Assembly (NCBI GenBank): GCA_022577435.1
Contig: JAKOON010000011.1
Location: 10,284,992-10,348,991 of the forward strand
From: Embiotoca jacksoni
Lineage: Eukaryota > Chordata > Actinopteri > Embiotocidae
DNA length: 64,000 nt
Direction of reading: 5' to 3'
Shown here: in pieces, positions 24,496 through 38,714 of the stretch
Layout: the number at the start of each line of letters is the position of its first letter
Numbering within the stretch: position 1 is the stretch's first letter
Notes under the pieces: model-generated
What the model saw: only the letters and a program-made list of their open reading frames with translations
What the model was told of the DNA's origin: nothing
Database searches by the model: none
Position numbers and translations under genes: made by a program

Positions 24496-27400
24496 TTAAA
24501 TTATAATAAACTGCAGCATGTGTTCATGGTGATAAAGGAACATGTGATCTGTCATTTTAGATAACGTTGCAAAGAAGAATAAAAACTCATCGGTAGAATA
24601 GACTGTGCTTTTGGGGCGTTTTTATGAGATTGTTTGGCATCAAGATAAATAGTGAACATACCAATAAGCATGAGAGCATATCTTTGCTGATGACTTGTAC
24701 TGATCCGTCCAGTGTTGCTTGGCGTCTTCGGACATGACCTGACGGAACCAAACAAGAAACATTTTTTTTTTTAAATGACTCCTCACATTAAATATTCTTC
24801 TCAGTGTGTTTAAAAAAAAAAAAGAAAAAAGAAAAGAAAAGTCGTCAAACCTTCTTAAACTTCTTCTTGATGTCTGTGTACGTCTCCAGTTTGAGTTGCC
24901 GGCCCGTGTTTGGCCTGTAAACCAGGAACAGCCTCTTCTTTGTGTTCAACTCTTTGATCAGGATGGCTGTCTTCTTGTTGTTCCTCATCTGGAAACCAAA
25001 CGCACACGTTTCATTGGGGACAACTATTTTTCCATGGAAGCGAAACTCCTGCAGGTCCTGAGATAAACAAACACTTCTAGTGACAGAAAACTAAAATAAA
25101 ACGGGACTGAAAGTGCACTAACTGTAGTAAAAACAACCCATAATGCAACACTTGTGCAGAAGATATGTTACGCTGGAGTTAAACTATACCTGATGTTGAG
25201 AACTCAACATAAAAGACTCAAAGATTCAAATCTCCGATCAAACAATCCCGATTTAAAAATGCGTCGTAGTCAGTTTAAGGCTTCGTTGAAACGACACGTT
25301 GGCTTGCTGGCCGCCTCGCCGCGTGTCCTGCGTCCGTTTGGAGCGTCGGTTGTTCACGTCCTCGGAAATTAACGCAAACAAGTCCGAAACCGTTACGTCC
25401 GCGCACGGCGGAAAACGCATCAGTGACGTCCCCCGTCGGTTTGTGAACGTGATGAAGCCTCCAGTTCAGATTCTGTCCGTCACCGTCTTGCTAGTTCGGA
25501 GCGGTTTGGAGCAGGAAGTGACCATATTTGGACGAGCTGGGGGGGAGGAGCCAGCAGTGGATCTGACTGATCCGATTGGAAACCTGACGATGCTACGTCC
25601 CGCCCACCGATAGCTGTAGCCTGACTGCACCACGGGCCTGTCAATCAAACAGACAGCCTGAAGGACGCAGGTCGGATTTTCTCACCTGCACGTAGAAGCC
25701 GTCGTCTGGTCCGTTCTGTTCGGCCCAGGCGTGCGTGGCTTCCTCCCAGGACATCCCCCTCTCCACGCTCACCTGGGGAGGAGACGCACAAGAGATACAG
25801 AGTCAGGCGACGCTGCTGTGATCCGACAACATCCTGCGGGGCTTTTAAACACACGGGAACCTACGGTGTAGAGCTCGACGTGTCCGGATGTGGTGTAGCC
25901 CGGCGTGAGGAACTTCCTGCAGTCCACCTTCCTCACCTTCTCGTCACCGGAGCCGAAGTCTGACACGACACAAGACGAGAGGGAGGAAGATGTTGTCATT
26001 TTTTTTTTTTTAAATTTAAACATACATTTGATACATTTCAGGTCCAATGAAGCTCAGAAACCAAACCTTCAGGGCAAACAGATGATGAGAAGAAAGGGCT
26101 GTAAATAATTCAACGTCGTCTTGCCCCAGATTCGGCTTCTTACCCAGGATGCCCATGTCGTATCTGCCGTTCTTCTTGGCCTCCTGGATCACCGCTGCCA
26201 GCGTGTCGGAGAAGTACTGGAACAAGGCGTTCTGCTGCTGCACCTCCATGCCTAGAATACGGTTCAGGAATTTCCCGATGTTGTTGTAGTCTGGAGGCAG
26301 AGACAAAGTCCAGTTACACATTTACCACAAAACTGCACCGTGAATCCAACACCGTTCCAACTAGAAGTCAAATTCTCCGAATAAAGTAAAACTGTCATCT
26401 TTGTGCTGATCAGACAAAACTCCAGCCCCATTATTTTATTCCCAACAGCTTGTGAGCTTTATGTACTTAAATAATAAAATATTTCTTCTTAATTGGGTCA
26501 CAAAATTAATACATTTCTTAAAAGCGGTCCCTCAGCCACTCTGAAGGGCGGACCAATCAGCGACCAGCGTCGGTGGTTCAGTGCTTTTGTCCCCGCCCCT
26601 CCTTCGCTGTGATTGGGTGAAAAGTGACGATGACGAACGCAGCATTTTTGCCCAAAGTTAAAAAAAATTAGATTCCAGGAAATAAACACTCAACATCCTC
26701 GTCACGCTGCTGCCGTTTGAAAAAAAAAAAAAAAAACATAAAAAAACGTAACGTATGCCGATTGGTTCAAATTAACCAGTAAGATGGAACGACTACGAAC
26801 GATTCCGTAGATTCAAGCAGTACATTTAGGTCTGGGTACACCAGGCTAGCTGTGAACGGCTCCCTCTCCCACATTAGAATACATCAACGGTAGTTTTACA
26901 AACATTAAATCAGATTGGTTTTTTTTCCACCCCGAGTTGTCGTTTTTGAGCCGAAGCTCTTGAGATGTTAATTTTCCTGCATGTTTGCCTTCGTTAGCAG
27001 CTGCAGGAAAAAGACCCGCGAAATTCCTGACTTTCCATGTCTGGAATAAGACTTTTTAACAATTCCCTGATTAAATGTAAAAGTCGTTGCGACGTCATAT
27101 ATTTAAATTCAGTTTTAAAATCACCTTTGTCCAGTGTTAGTGTCCCCGATCTGTCCTCCACATTTATGAGGCCCACACCTATTAAACCGCCCTGAATTTC
27201 TACAGAGGAGAAAAGAGAAAACAAATTAGTTGTTGCTCAAAGACTCAAACAAACCAAACGAAACAGACTGCAGTCTCCTGCGCTGGTTCCGTCGTACCTT
27301 TGAAGAAATCACCTTTAAAGTTTGAAGGCGGAGTCACTAACGGAGTGTCGAGCTTCACGATGGACTTCATGACGATCTCCAGAGCGTTTCTGCCGTACTG

Positions 27401-30400
27401 CAGCGGAGATACATTATTATTTATTTTTTTTTCAAAAAGGGGGTAAAGCGAGTCACGTAAAGACGACGACGAGACGTTCAGTCTGACGGACGCTCGGCGT
27501 TCTTACTTTGTTGTCGAAGTTAAACCTGCTGAGATCTCGAGTTTCCGTCGCTCGTCGGTCTCCGTGAGTGAGAGCTCCCTGTCACGAGGAACAAACACGA
27601 GTTAACCGGTGTTTTTTTTTAAATAAAAGATAAACCGGTCAGGATTCAGACTCCTCACCAGACTTTCTAGTCTCTTGGCGACTATAGACGCAAATCTCTG
27701 CTCCCCCGCCAGCTCCGATATGAGGAAGACGTACTCCGGAGCCGTGACCTGGTTCGACCTGTGAGTTCTCCCTGTGTTCGCGCAGACAAACACAAAACAG
27801 CCATTTTAATTATGGGGGACAAAAAAAAAAACAACAAAAAAAAAACGACAACATTTAAAGTCCGAACGAGCGGTAGGTGTTCAACCGTCCACTGACCGAA
27901 CTGCTGGATGGCTCTGTCGGCGCTCCACGGCAGCTCCAGAGTCATGTGGACTCTCCGCCGCTGGTTCTTGACGCGCCGGTCGGCCTGCAGGGAGATTCCT
28001 GAGCTGGCAGCCTCCGAGATGATGGAGATGTTCTGGTTTCGGGAGGAAGACGAGTAAATTTGAGCTTTTTACAGACAAAAAAAAATAATAATAAAAAAAA
28101 ATAAATATATATATATATATATATATATTTTAAAACATAAAAATGTTAGCTTCTTTCCGTCGGGAAATAACTGACACACACACACACACACACACACCAG
28201 ATTTCCAGCAACAACACGACTCGTTCAAAACGTTCACAAATGCAGTTTCTGTGAGTCTGTTCCTGATATGTGGAGTTTAAAAGCTGCTTCTCCATGTTTA
28301 GTTTTGACTCTGGGGGTCAAAAAGCAGACGAGCTGACTGACGGGGGTCCAGATGGTTCATAACGTGGCAGCATATCAGGAAATGTATTTTGGCCCTAAAT
28401 CGTTCAGACATTCGTAAAACTGACGACGAGCGTTTTGAAATCAATTCTTTGACAGACGAGCAGGAACCTTATTTTCCCCATCAGATAATGTCCGGGTGTA
28501 AAAGTTCCTCCAGCACACGGTTACACAAACAAGCTGATGCATGACACAAAACACTTTAAAATGCCAGATGTAGCATAAAGCTACAGAAACAATAGCGTCG
28601 TTAAAAATTATCTCCTTACAACATAATCTAGTTCTTCCTGTGCAAACAGAACTAATAAAATAGTTCCTGTGTGAAGTTCCTGCCATAAAAACACATCTAG
28701 TCATAAATAAAGTTGCGTTCAGAGGCACTAATACGTTTGAATGACGATGAAGCAGCAGCGGTGGATTTCTGCAATTTGATGTGAAATCACTGCAGCAAAA
28801 GATTGAATGATTGTCACTGTGAGAACTTTCCAGATGAGTCACAGTGTTACAGGCTGCTGCGTAAACCTCAAGCCCAAAACCAACACGGGGTGCAGCTGTT
28901 CTTTGGTCTGAACCAATCCTCAACCAGCAGTGACGTCACCCGTTGGTTTGTGAACATTATGAAGCCTCTAGTTCAGATTTTGTCCGTCACCATCTTGTTA
29001 GTTCGGAGCGGTTTGGACCAGGAAGTGACCATATTTGGACGAGCTGGGGGAGGAGCCAGCGGTGGATCTGACTGGAAACCTGACGATACTATGTACCACC
29101 CACCGACAGCTGTAACTTGACTGCACCACAGGCCCGTCAATCAAACAGACACACCCCCAAAAACATTTTTTTTTTTTTTAAGATTATTTTCTAATTAATG
29201 ATGGATTATTTTCAGATGGACCTCCAGAAAACTAATAAGAAGGAGTGACTTTAGCTAACAACACCGAGATAACTGGTGGAGACATTTTATTGACTTTGTA
29301 TTTGATGAGAGAAGTTGAATGGGAGTCTATGGAGCCGGAGGCTTTTTTGGAGCCAACCTCTAGTGGCCCTCGGTGGTATTGCAGCTTAAGCCACTTCTGC
29401 ATCGGCCTCATTTTTCAGACTTTTATATCCAGTCGCACCAAGTTTCCAACAACATTCCACCCGTTTCTACCATAACGACTTTGTTTGTACCTTCTCTCCG
29501 TCCATGAACCTCTGCTTCTCGGTGAGGTTGAGGATTTCCACCGGGACGTCCAGCTCGGAGCGCGACTCGTAGGTGATGGTGCCGTCGTCGTTGCTGACCA
29601 CGCGACCTTTACGGCCCGTCATCTGGTGGCAGAAATGGAAAGTTAAAAATGGTAAAAAAAACAAAACAAAAAAAAAAAACACACTTGCTATTACACAGAA
29701 GAAGTGCAGGTGTTTGTACCTCGGCCACGTTGTCGGGTCCTCCCAGCTCGTCGATGAGCTCGTCCAGCGTGTTCGGCGGCAGATCCTCCGCCAGCTGATC
29801 CAGTTGCTCCAGTAGTTGTTTCTTCATTTTCTGGGCATGTTCCACCGCGTCCTGACTCGTCAGGCAGCTATCGGGCGGACTCTCAGCCTTGACTTGTGGA
29901 GGAGGAAGAACAATGCTTTCATTAACCCTGGGGAGGCTCCCGTCGGGAGTGTGGCGGATTCACCCGACCGTGTTGCGTCATGCTCACCTGTGGCGGGCAC
30001 GCTGGGGGGGATGATGGAGGTGGTGAAGGCGGGCCGGGAGGAGCCGAGCCCCGAGGCTAACAAGGCACTTTGAATGGAGTCCGGATCGATGCTCCTCCTT
30101 CTCTTCTTCTTCTTCTTCTCCTTCCGTTTCTTTGGTTCCTTTCTGATGAGCCACGGATCTACGAGTAGAGAATTCACGCTAAATATTCAACGTTACACAA
30201 CAAGTAGTTCCCGACCCGGAGATCCGATTGGTCAACTGTACATTTGGAACAAATCGTCACTGGAAATATCCCTCCACCTTCTCAATGGGAATATATAATT
30301 AGAATTTAATTTCATATAACATGTAATATAATGTTATAATGTTGTTTTTACTTATTGTAGGTGTATTAAATGTGACCCATTTGGTGAAATCGGGTCTCTT

Positions 30401-33400
30401 TTGGTCCTTTTTGGTCGCTCCGAGCACCACGGATAGTCGCGCACTTAAAATCCCAGCGGCGGCCAGCTTGACCGGTTTGGTTTTAACACACGACACAGTG
30501 CTAAAATCTTAAAAACACCCGAGTCCATGGATATCTTTTTTTTTTTTTTTTTATCAGATATCTTGGTTACAATCAGACTGAGCTAGCTGAGCAGTTTAGT
30601 GTTTCTATGTGTTGTATTTATTCAGTTTGAGAAACCATCTCTAGAAAGCAATAAAACGGACTAGAAATCCTCTCTGTTGCTAGGGTCGTTACTAAAGGTC
30701 GGACTACTTCCTGGAGTATTAAACATGGCATACGTTACATTCACTTCTACTGACGTGACTGATTGTTTTCAGGCTGTCAGTCATAGCCCATGTGTCGCCA
30801 TTGGAAACGGAGATCACGCGAACAAAAAGTTGTATACTTTCTGAGCCAATTGCAACACAATATGAATACGTTTTATATTCAGTTGGTAACTCGTTGTATA
30901 ATCGCGTCACTGCTGCGCCAATAAAGACATTAAAGCCCGCCCTCTCGTGTAACGTTGCCCGATCAACAGCCCCCGTCGGCGTGCTCACCGTCCTCGCCGT
31001 CGTCGTCGGACTCGTCTCTGAACGGGTTGAAGTCGTCGTCTTCGTCCGCCGAGCTGATGGACTTGAAGCTGTCGTCGCTGTCCTTTCCCGACTCTTTGTC
31101 CGAGTCGTCCGATTGGCTCTCCTCCGAACTCGTGCCCGACAGACCGCCGTGCTTGCGTGGCCTCTTCTTCTGCGGCTTCTTGACCTCTGAACCTGGAGGG
31201 GAGAGACAATCAGTGAACAAACGGGAAAAGTTACAGAAATGAAAACGTTTTTTTTTTTTTTTTTTTTTTAGGAGTTTTAACTTGACCTATTTGACGTCAT
31301 GGTTTTTCTTACCTTTCCGTTTCTTTCCTTTCTGCCCGGCCTCGGCCTCGCTGGGAGACGGCGTCTTCTTCGCCGACAGGTCGATGCCCAGCAGGCTGTA
31401 GAGCTTCTGTCGGTCTGGAGCTGGGAAGTGCTTCTCGATCAGCGACTGCAGCACGCCTCTGACAAAAACAACGATTGCAGAGATAAAAACACACATCCGT
31501 GGCGTTTGAACTGCGGGAGGAAAAAGTCATCTGCATTCGGCTCGTACTTCGCTGTTGACACAAAGTCGTTGAGCTCTCCGCCCCCTTCCTCCAACGCCTC
31601 CAGAGTTCTGGCTTCGCCGGTGGACTGAAGGCCAATCACGATGCACTGCAGAGGAAACAGCTGGTCAGGGTTCTATAAAACGGAGCATCACTGTTCTACT
31701 CAAACGTCGTATTAATCTGGGAAATTAGGATTTCGGTATTTTCCGATACAGCTGGTAGAGAAATGGCAATCATTTGTTTTGATGTTTTTCTTTACTATTA
31801 GAAAACTGCAGAATCATCATAAACAATTTTAATATTCACTCCAAATCCAATTACTGCTCATGTATGCATGTATTTTGCTTGATATTGTCCTTAATTTCTT
31901 ACATTTTTTTTATTGTTTAATTTATTTGTAAATTGCTTGTTTATAAGTCTTTTGGTTTGATTTGTTTTGGTTTTGTCTGATGTTCAGCAGAACTTTTCTC
32001 GTGTATAAATACACAAAATAAATCAGTCACTCCAGGAGTTTTGCCGTGACTGTTTGCGATCAAAAATGTTTGATTTTACAACAGCTTTTCTCAAAAATAA
32101 CAATGTAATTAGTAAGAGTAAGAGTTTTAAGTGAGCTGCTATTTACTAAAATTACTTCTTAATAATAAATAAGACCTAATTACTTTTCTATGAATATAAG
32201 CACACTGCACATCACGGAAATAACTACGGGGCTCATATTTACAAACAAAATTCATAAAGTGACATCACTTCAAAACAGAAAGACTACATCTGCTGTCTCA
32301 ACAAGAGCCTTTAATACTTTTTAAATCATATTAACTCAACACAAAAACAAAGTGACGTCTCTTCCCACTGGAAGTGAGGATAAAACTAATTCAACATTAT
32401 TCCTCGTTCCCATTATAAACCACATTTCCCACAAACCCCGTCACTTCCTGTTGTTTCCCGTCTCTCCGGTCGGGCAGCGCGTGTTTGTTTTGCTGATCGA
32501 CTATAAATGAGGAGTTAGTTTTGTTAATAAAGTGAATTTTGTTTGGTAATATTGTCTTTATGTCATAATATCTTCAGCCCAGATTCTACAGCTTCATTTC
32601 ATATTTTAACTCCATTTCCATTTAATTTTGTGCGTTTTATTACTTTTCTAATGACATTTTCTTGCTTTTAAAGCACTTTCAGCTGCATTTCTTGTACGAA
32701 AAATGATATACAAATAAAGTTTGTTATCATTATTAGAATAACTGAGGAACTTTTTTTTGCGGGGAAAAACAAAAGAAGAATCTTGCATGAACTTTGCAAA
32801 ATTTGACAAATATTGCAGCGATTGCCTGAATTTTTGTAAACTGTTGCGACTGAGAAGAAAATGGTGATTTTCCTGATAAACAGAATTCAGCGGAGTAATT
32901 GGATCTCACAGGAGGTATAACTCGTATCTGAGGAGTGCTCCCACCTTCCCGTTCTGGACCTCCTCTCGGGCCAGCTGCACCACTCGGCGGACTTTGGAGG
33001 CGATGCAGAGGTATTTGAAGAACCTCTGGTGGGCCGACCAGAACTGACCCCACATGGACTTCTTCATGCGCTGCTCGGCGTCCATGAGGTTGGCGGCCTG
33101 CTGGAACTTCTCGCGCGCGCTCACCCACTGGGGACGAAAACAACGAAGTCATTAACAGCGAGCGCGAATCAAGAGACTGAGAAAAACAAAACAAACAAAA
33201 AAAAAACACGATGAGTTTAAAAAAAAAAAAATTAAAAAAACGTGCTTACCAGCCTCACGGACTTGTTGTACATGCTAATGTACTTCTGAGTCAGCGGAAC
33301 CTCCTCTATCTTGAACGTCACACCTGTGAAACTCAGCTGCCTCGCGATGTACATCCCCCTCAGCTTCATGTCCATGGCAACGATCTCCATGGCGCCAACA

Positions 33401-36400
33401 CCTCTGCGTTTCGAAAGGAAAAACGTAAATGTTTGTCAGACCCTTTTAAAGTCTGTAGACATTTATTTGTATTGCCGTTAGCTGCTGAAAGCCGAACCCA
33501 CCTGCGCTCCACCGCTTGGATGAAGTTACCGAACTCCCTGAAGGGCGTTTTGTGGCCCCAGATTCCCAGACGGTTCATGTAGGCCATGTTTCGCGGCTCA
33601 GAGGCACCTGGGTAGAAAAACAAACAAAAAAAAGTGACGACATTTTCAGTTTAGTGTCGAAACAGATTCACCACCTTCAGACTGACAATGAAGTCTCATA
33701 TAACCAGATTTATCTCCGCCACGCTGCACACAGATATCGCTTTTTTTTTTTCTTTTCTTCTTTTAAACCAATCACAATAGTCTCGTGTAGCGCCGAGCTC
33801 AGCATGCAGTGAGGATGCTCACTGATGTGTCAAGGAGGAGCTTGTTTTGGTGGAACATTTGCACGGCATTAAAATGGATAAATTCCTGAAAAAAAACCAC
33901 ACAAAAAAACACATGAAACGTGATTTTTTTTTTTTGCTACAACATCTGGAGGTGGTTTGAAATGATACCAGTCAGATTTCTACAGATGCGTCTCAGTCCG
34001 GACGCTCTGCCGGCTCAGATCGCGACACATGACGACATCATTTTCAGAGAGAGACAAGAGTGAGCACAATCTATGCTAACGGCTAGCAGAGCTATCAGAA
34101 AGGGGAGAGTTTCGTCTCTACGGAGGACAACAATAAACTGGACAGTTTACTGTTGGCCACATCACCAGCGTAGCTACTTCCGTTACCACGACAACCCATG
34201 CCGATAGGTTGCCGACGCCTGGACACAGCTTAATCTGATCTGTTCACTTGCAAAAATAAAAAGTGCGGAGCGGAGAACTCGCCGAGAACACGGTGGCCGA
34301 GTACGTCTACTGACCTGTCGCACTCGCGTACACGACCCGAGCCTTGGGGAGTTTGTTCTGCAGCTCCAACACGGCGAGCCCCGTTTTCGTCGGTTTGGAG
34401 GATCCGATCGGACACACGTTTTTGGCTTTGTGACACTCGTCATAGACAATCTGGAGACGTTTGGGGTTAAAGAAAGTCATCGCAGTTCTCACGTATATCA
34501 CTTTCAATATGATTTTAATCCGACGTTTCAGGAGCATCTTCTCTCTCGGTGGCCTTAAAAGGATACGACTCCGTCGTAGTCCTCCCCACACCAGTGGAGC
34601 AGCTGATCGAATCGGGTTTTGTACTTCCCACCTGATTGGCTCTCTCCGATCAGGGAGGAGTAGGTGGCGAAGATCACGCCCTTCTTCACGCTCCCGTTGT
34701 GTTTTGAGGAGATTTTTCCGTATTTGAACTGAAAATGTAAAAAAGTAGAATCGAGTCACGCGAGCAGGTGAACGCCTCTAATCGGTCTTGTCTGCGCTTC
34801 ATTAACGCATCGTCACCTTGTTCAGTGAATGGACCTGGATGTTCTTGGCGCCGATGTCCCTCAGATCCCGTTCGGCGTCGTACTTTAGATCGTTGGAGAC
34901 GCTGAACCTGAACAGAAGACCACAAAACATCATTGGAGGGAGAAAAAAAAACAAAAAACAGTCCAGGTGTTTGTAATCGCCGCTTTTAAAATATAGCGCG
35001 ACGGATGCGGGTGATTTACCAGAGCGATCTCTTCCTGCCCAGAAGGTAGTTCTCGTAGATGATGCCGGCGATCGTGCGGCCTTTCCCCACGCCGGCTCCG
35101 TCGCCGATCAGGTAGGCGGCTCGATCACCACTCGGGAGGAACGTCTCGTGTTGCTGCGGTGCGACGACGTGAGAAACGCACAGTTAGAACTCAGGCAGCT
35201 TAAAGGCGTTGAAGTGTTCATTTCTGCACCCGATTTAAATTTGTACTGAAAACGAGTCACATTTCAATCATGTTAAATTTTAGACAACAAAGACTGAAAG
35301 GCTTTTTTTTTTTTTATTAAGAGTGTTTTTCGAGGGACTTGGAGAGAACCCAGAAAAGTACCAAAACACACATTAAAAAAGGTAAATATCAGCACTGATA
35401 CTTTGATGTCAATATATGATAAAAAATACTTTTTTTTTTCTACGCCCATTTTTAATAAATCCAATTTAAGAAAAAAACCAACAACATCAGGGTAACATTT
35501 TTGTTGTTTTCATGCAGTTTAGAGGAGGAGAGGGTAATCCAGGTTATTTTGCATAGCTACAAGTAGATGAGATTTAATCTTCGTAAAAGCATTTTAAAAC
35601 AAAAAACGGTGGATCACCTGACTGCACCACAGGCCTGTCAATCAAACAGACACGCGCCCCCAAAACACATCTTTTTGAAGCTTATTCTCTAATTAATGAC
35701 GGATTATTTTCAGATGAACCTCCAGAAAACTAATAAGAAGGAGTGGCTTCATCTAAAAACACAGAGATAACTGGTGGAGACATTTGACTTAGAATTTAAT
35801 GAGAGTCTATGGAGGCTTTTTGGAGCCGACCTCTGGTGGCACTCGGTGGCATTGCAGCTTAAGGAACTTCTGCATCGGCCTCATCTTTGAGGCGCAGTCT
35901 CACCTCGTTGCTCAGGCTTTGTTATAAGTAGTGTCTTACTTCAGTGTGCGAGTATAGCATGCAGTGAATTAATGGGTTGTCTGGTAGGTGAAGACCGGTA
36001 GTTTTATTGCAGTATTGTGTCCATTAAAACTCATTGAGCCAACAGAGCGTGTTTTGTGAAACGGTGAGATTCTGCAGGCGGGTTGTTGTATAAGACTTCT
36101 TTTCTCTTTGAATGTGAAAGAAGAAGTCCTTGAACAGCTTCTGTCTAGCGTTCACCGACGACACGAGCGCCGCTGCTTACCTGAGCTGCATACGTGATGG
36201 CCTCCAGCTGCAGTGCCGACAGGCAGCCGCGATCGATGACCTCCTCCGGGATGGTCAGCCGGTACCACACGTCCGGAGGGTTCACGCTGGACAGCGAGCT
36301 GGTCTCCACCACGGGGTCGGGGTGCCTCAGGCCGATCTTCACTGTGTCGGGACAGACGGCGGATTGTGATGCGGATTTGACGGAGCGGTATTGATTTCAG

Positions 36401-38714
36401 GCCCGACGCAGTTTTCACACAATCCATTGTGTTCTCATTCAGCTCGAGCGCCTCGCTCGTTTGCCGCCGCCGTGACGGACTGAATACTGAACAACTAATG
36501 TAGACCGCCTGCGCAAACATCACACACACGGTATCGACCTGACTTGTCGTTTCCAGGGAAACGTGTCGAACTCGGATGGAAACAACGCTTCGGCTCAGAA
36601 ATGCTCGTTATAGATTTTTTTTTTTTTTTCAGATATTTATCGTCGCCAATCGGGAGATGTGGATTTCATTTTAAACCAGATTTATCATCCTGTGTCAACT
36701 CAACAGTTTTACTTACGTTTCATTGGCATGTACTCCGCATACGTCTCCGCATGACCCAGCTCGTCCTCCTCTTCCTCCTCTGGCTCCTCTTCCTCCTTCA
36801 TGCCCGGGGGCTTCTGTACACGGAGACGTGACATATTCTCCTGATTTTAATCATCTCCTGAATATCTACGACGTCTGTGTCAAATTATGATGAAATGAAT
36901 ATCGCAATACGAACCAGCGAAGGCGAGAAGTTCTGCAGTTTGAGGTCTTCGCTGATCCAGATCTTCGCAGCATCTTTACCCAAAACTTCTTTCTTGATCC
37001 CGTTGTTCATTTCACCTGAAACGGCGACAGAGAGGAGATTAATGCCACCTAAAGGACTGCAGAACATCCGAGTGGTCATTTTCTCGCCTCATAATTCCGA
37101 TTTTTAAAGCACTTATTAGCAGAGCCGCTATAACAGTTTGGACATTTTCAAAGTTAATTATGTCCTAATTAAATGTGGACAAGAGAGAGTTTACAGGAAT
37201 ATAAACACATGAAACTTCACATTTTACATAATTTACAATTATTTTAGAAAAAAACAGTCCGTCTACATAGTTTGTAGTTGATTTCCTCTCTTAAGGCGTT
37301 TACATAGCGAGGGCGTTTTTTTTTTCTTGCAAATAATTCACACGTAAATGTATTTTTTCAAACTTTTGTTTTTGGCATTAAAACCTTCACACAAACTTCA
37401 AATATTAACCAGTTAAAAAAAAAAAAAAAAAAAAAAAAATGTGGTATTAACTAAACATTCAAATAATAAATAAAAAAAATTGTCAGCTGCCAGACTAATG
37501 ACAGGAAATCCTAATAATATCACTGATTAATTGCTGAACACATCCCGGCCCTGGATAAGAAAGAAATAGATGTGTGGTTTGGTAAATTAGCCAATAATAG
37601 ATACAATTAATTAATTTCAAAGAAAAATGCTGTAAATAATGTTACTATCAACAGCAGAATAAAGAAAAACTAGTCAAGACCTTCGTAAATAAAAATCAAG
37701 ATGTTCTAATGCCTTCGAAGGTCTTTTTCAAAGAACCTTAAATCACTGCTTTTAAAGACTTCAAGTAGGAATCAAAACACAAAGATGATCATGTATTTTC
37801 ACACTTAAATAACTTACCTGGACCTGTGGCTGTTGCCGTAGCAACCGGTGGGGCAATATCAGGCGGAGGCTTTAGCCTCATGAGCTCCATCAGACTGTTG
37901 CCCCTCAGACCGGCGCTCTTCACGTTCCCCGTCCGAAGGAGGTCTTTCAGCTGAATCTGCTGAGAAAACAAAACGTATAATCAGCACAACCAAGAGGAAA
38001 AACGTTCCACTGTGACGCGTTTAAAAAAAACACAAAACGTACCTGATCTCTGTTCGAAGGCACGACGGTGGACGCCGACGGAGGAGTGCCGGCGGAGGAG
38101 GGCATGGACGACCCTCGCAGGGCCGAATTGGCCACGTGGACCACCTTGGTGACCGTTATGGTGTGTTTGATGGGGTTGGTCGCCGATTGTTTGGTCGCAA
38201 CAGCTCCGAGCGACGGCAACTGATTCAGCTGATTTAAGACAAACGTGGTGGTTGATGGCTGAGGTTTGTGCTGACGGGGAAAAGAAACGCGAGAGTTCGA
38301 TTTATACCACAAAACAGCAACTGCCGCATAACACATCGTGGCTTGATGTGGCCGTTAAGGGAGCACTGGCGCTCTGCAATCTCACCCTGATTGTAACGAT
38401 GGGGACTGCAGCTGGAGGTTCGGGTCGAACGACTTCCACCGCCTCCGTCCCCACACCGACGTCCAGGGCACTGATGGAGATAGACTGGGAGAGGGACACA
38501 AATGGCAGCATCGACAAGAGTTATAGAAATGGTAATAAATTTGCTTTTTTTCCCCCCCCCCTCCAAAACTATAAGGATGGAAGATCGCCTTACTTGCTGG
38601 GTTGTAGAGGGCTGTGCAACATCCTGAGAATCAACATCCAATATCCCAATATCGTTCGGAGCAAATTCCGCTCTCGCTCAGAGCGGCGAGGAGTAAATCC
38701 TGTCCGGGATCCAT
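22618..38714 (-). CDS. sbno1: Strawberry notch homolog 1 (SNO-type DExD/H helicase-like protein)
   Basis: Thirty-two coding exons are in consistent phase: 38714-38594, 38484-38386, 38270-38043, 37956-37818, 37015-36915, 36813-36717, 36341-36181, 35153-35020, 34907-34817, 34728-34567, 34450-34315, 33607-33502, 33403-33250, 33127-32945, 31645-31548, 31458-31313, 31192-30989, 30158-29988, 29892-29720, 29622-29491, 28032-27897, 27771-27659, 27578-27507, 27397-27298, 27199-27125, 26290-26144, 25959-25865, 25772-25686, 24988-24851, 24738-24662, 24150-23957 and 22760-22618. They total about 1,403 residues (human 1,393). The ATP-binding loop GDGAGVGKGRT lies near residue 331 and the DECH box near 448. 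A Lys- and acid-rich linker (31192-29988) precedes the second helicase lobe (AASSGISLQADRR, QQFGRTHRSNQ). The family is a nuclear regulator linked to Notch and Hippo signalling. Exon 1 carries one base too many (38663-38665), shifting the frame. Confidence 0.95.
24167..24206 (+). repeat. (AC)n microsatellite
   Basis: AC repeat ending some 20 bases upstream of the acceptor of the penultimate sbno1 exon (24150), so GT repeats replace much of its pyrimidine tract. Confidence 0.95.
24448..24494 (+). repeat. (GT)n microsatellite
   Basis: GT repeat in the sbno1 intron between the exons at 24662 and 24150. Confidence 0.97.
25421..25656 (+). repeat. Interspersed repeat family A, 3'-truncated copy
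   Basis: Matches the first half of the family A copies and stops shortly after the CCTGTCAATCAAACAGAC landmark. It lies in the sbno1 intron between the exons at 25686 and 24988, ending about 30 bases from the donor of the upstream exon. Confidence 0.85.
28172..28198 (+). repeat. (AC)n microsatellite
   Basis: Short AC repeat in an sbno1 intron, about 140 bases upstream of the acceptor at 28033. Confidence 0.95.
28928..29420 (+). repeat. Interspersed repeat family A, full-length-like copy
   Basis: Near-identical to the copy at 31-525 over its whole length, with small substitutions and a shortened middle. It is intronic in sbno1, between the exons at 29491 and 28032. Confidence 0.85.
35618..35900 (+). 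repeat. Interspersed repeat family A, 5'-truncated copy
   Basis: Begins at the GACTGCACCACAGGCCTGTC landmark and continues to CTTCTGCATCGGCCTCAT, so only the second half is present. Intronic in sbno1, between the exons at 36181 and 35153. Confidence 0.8.
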
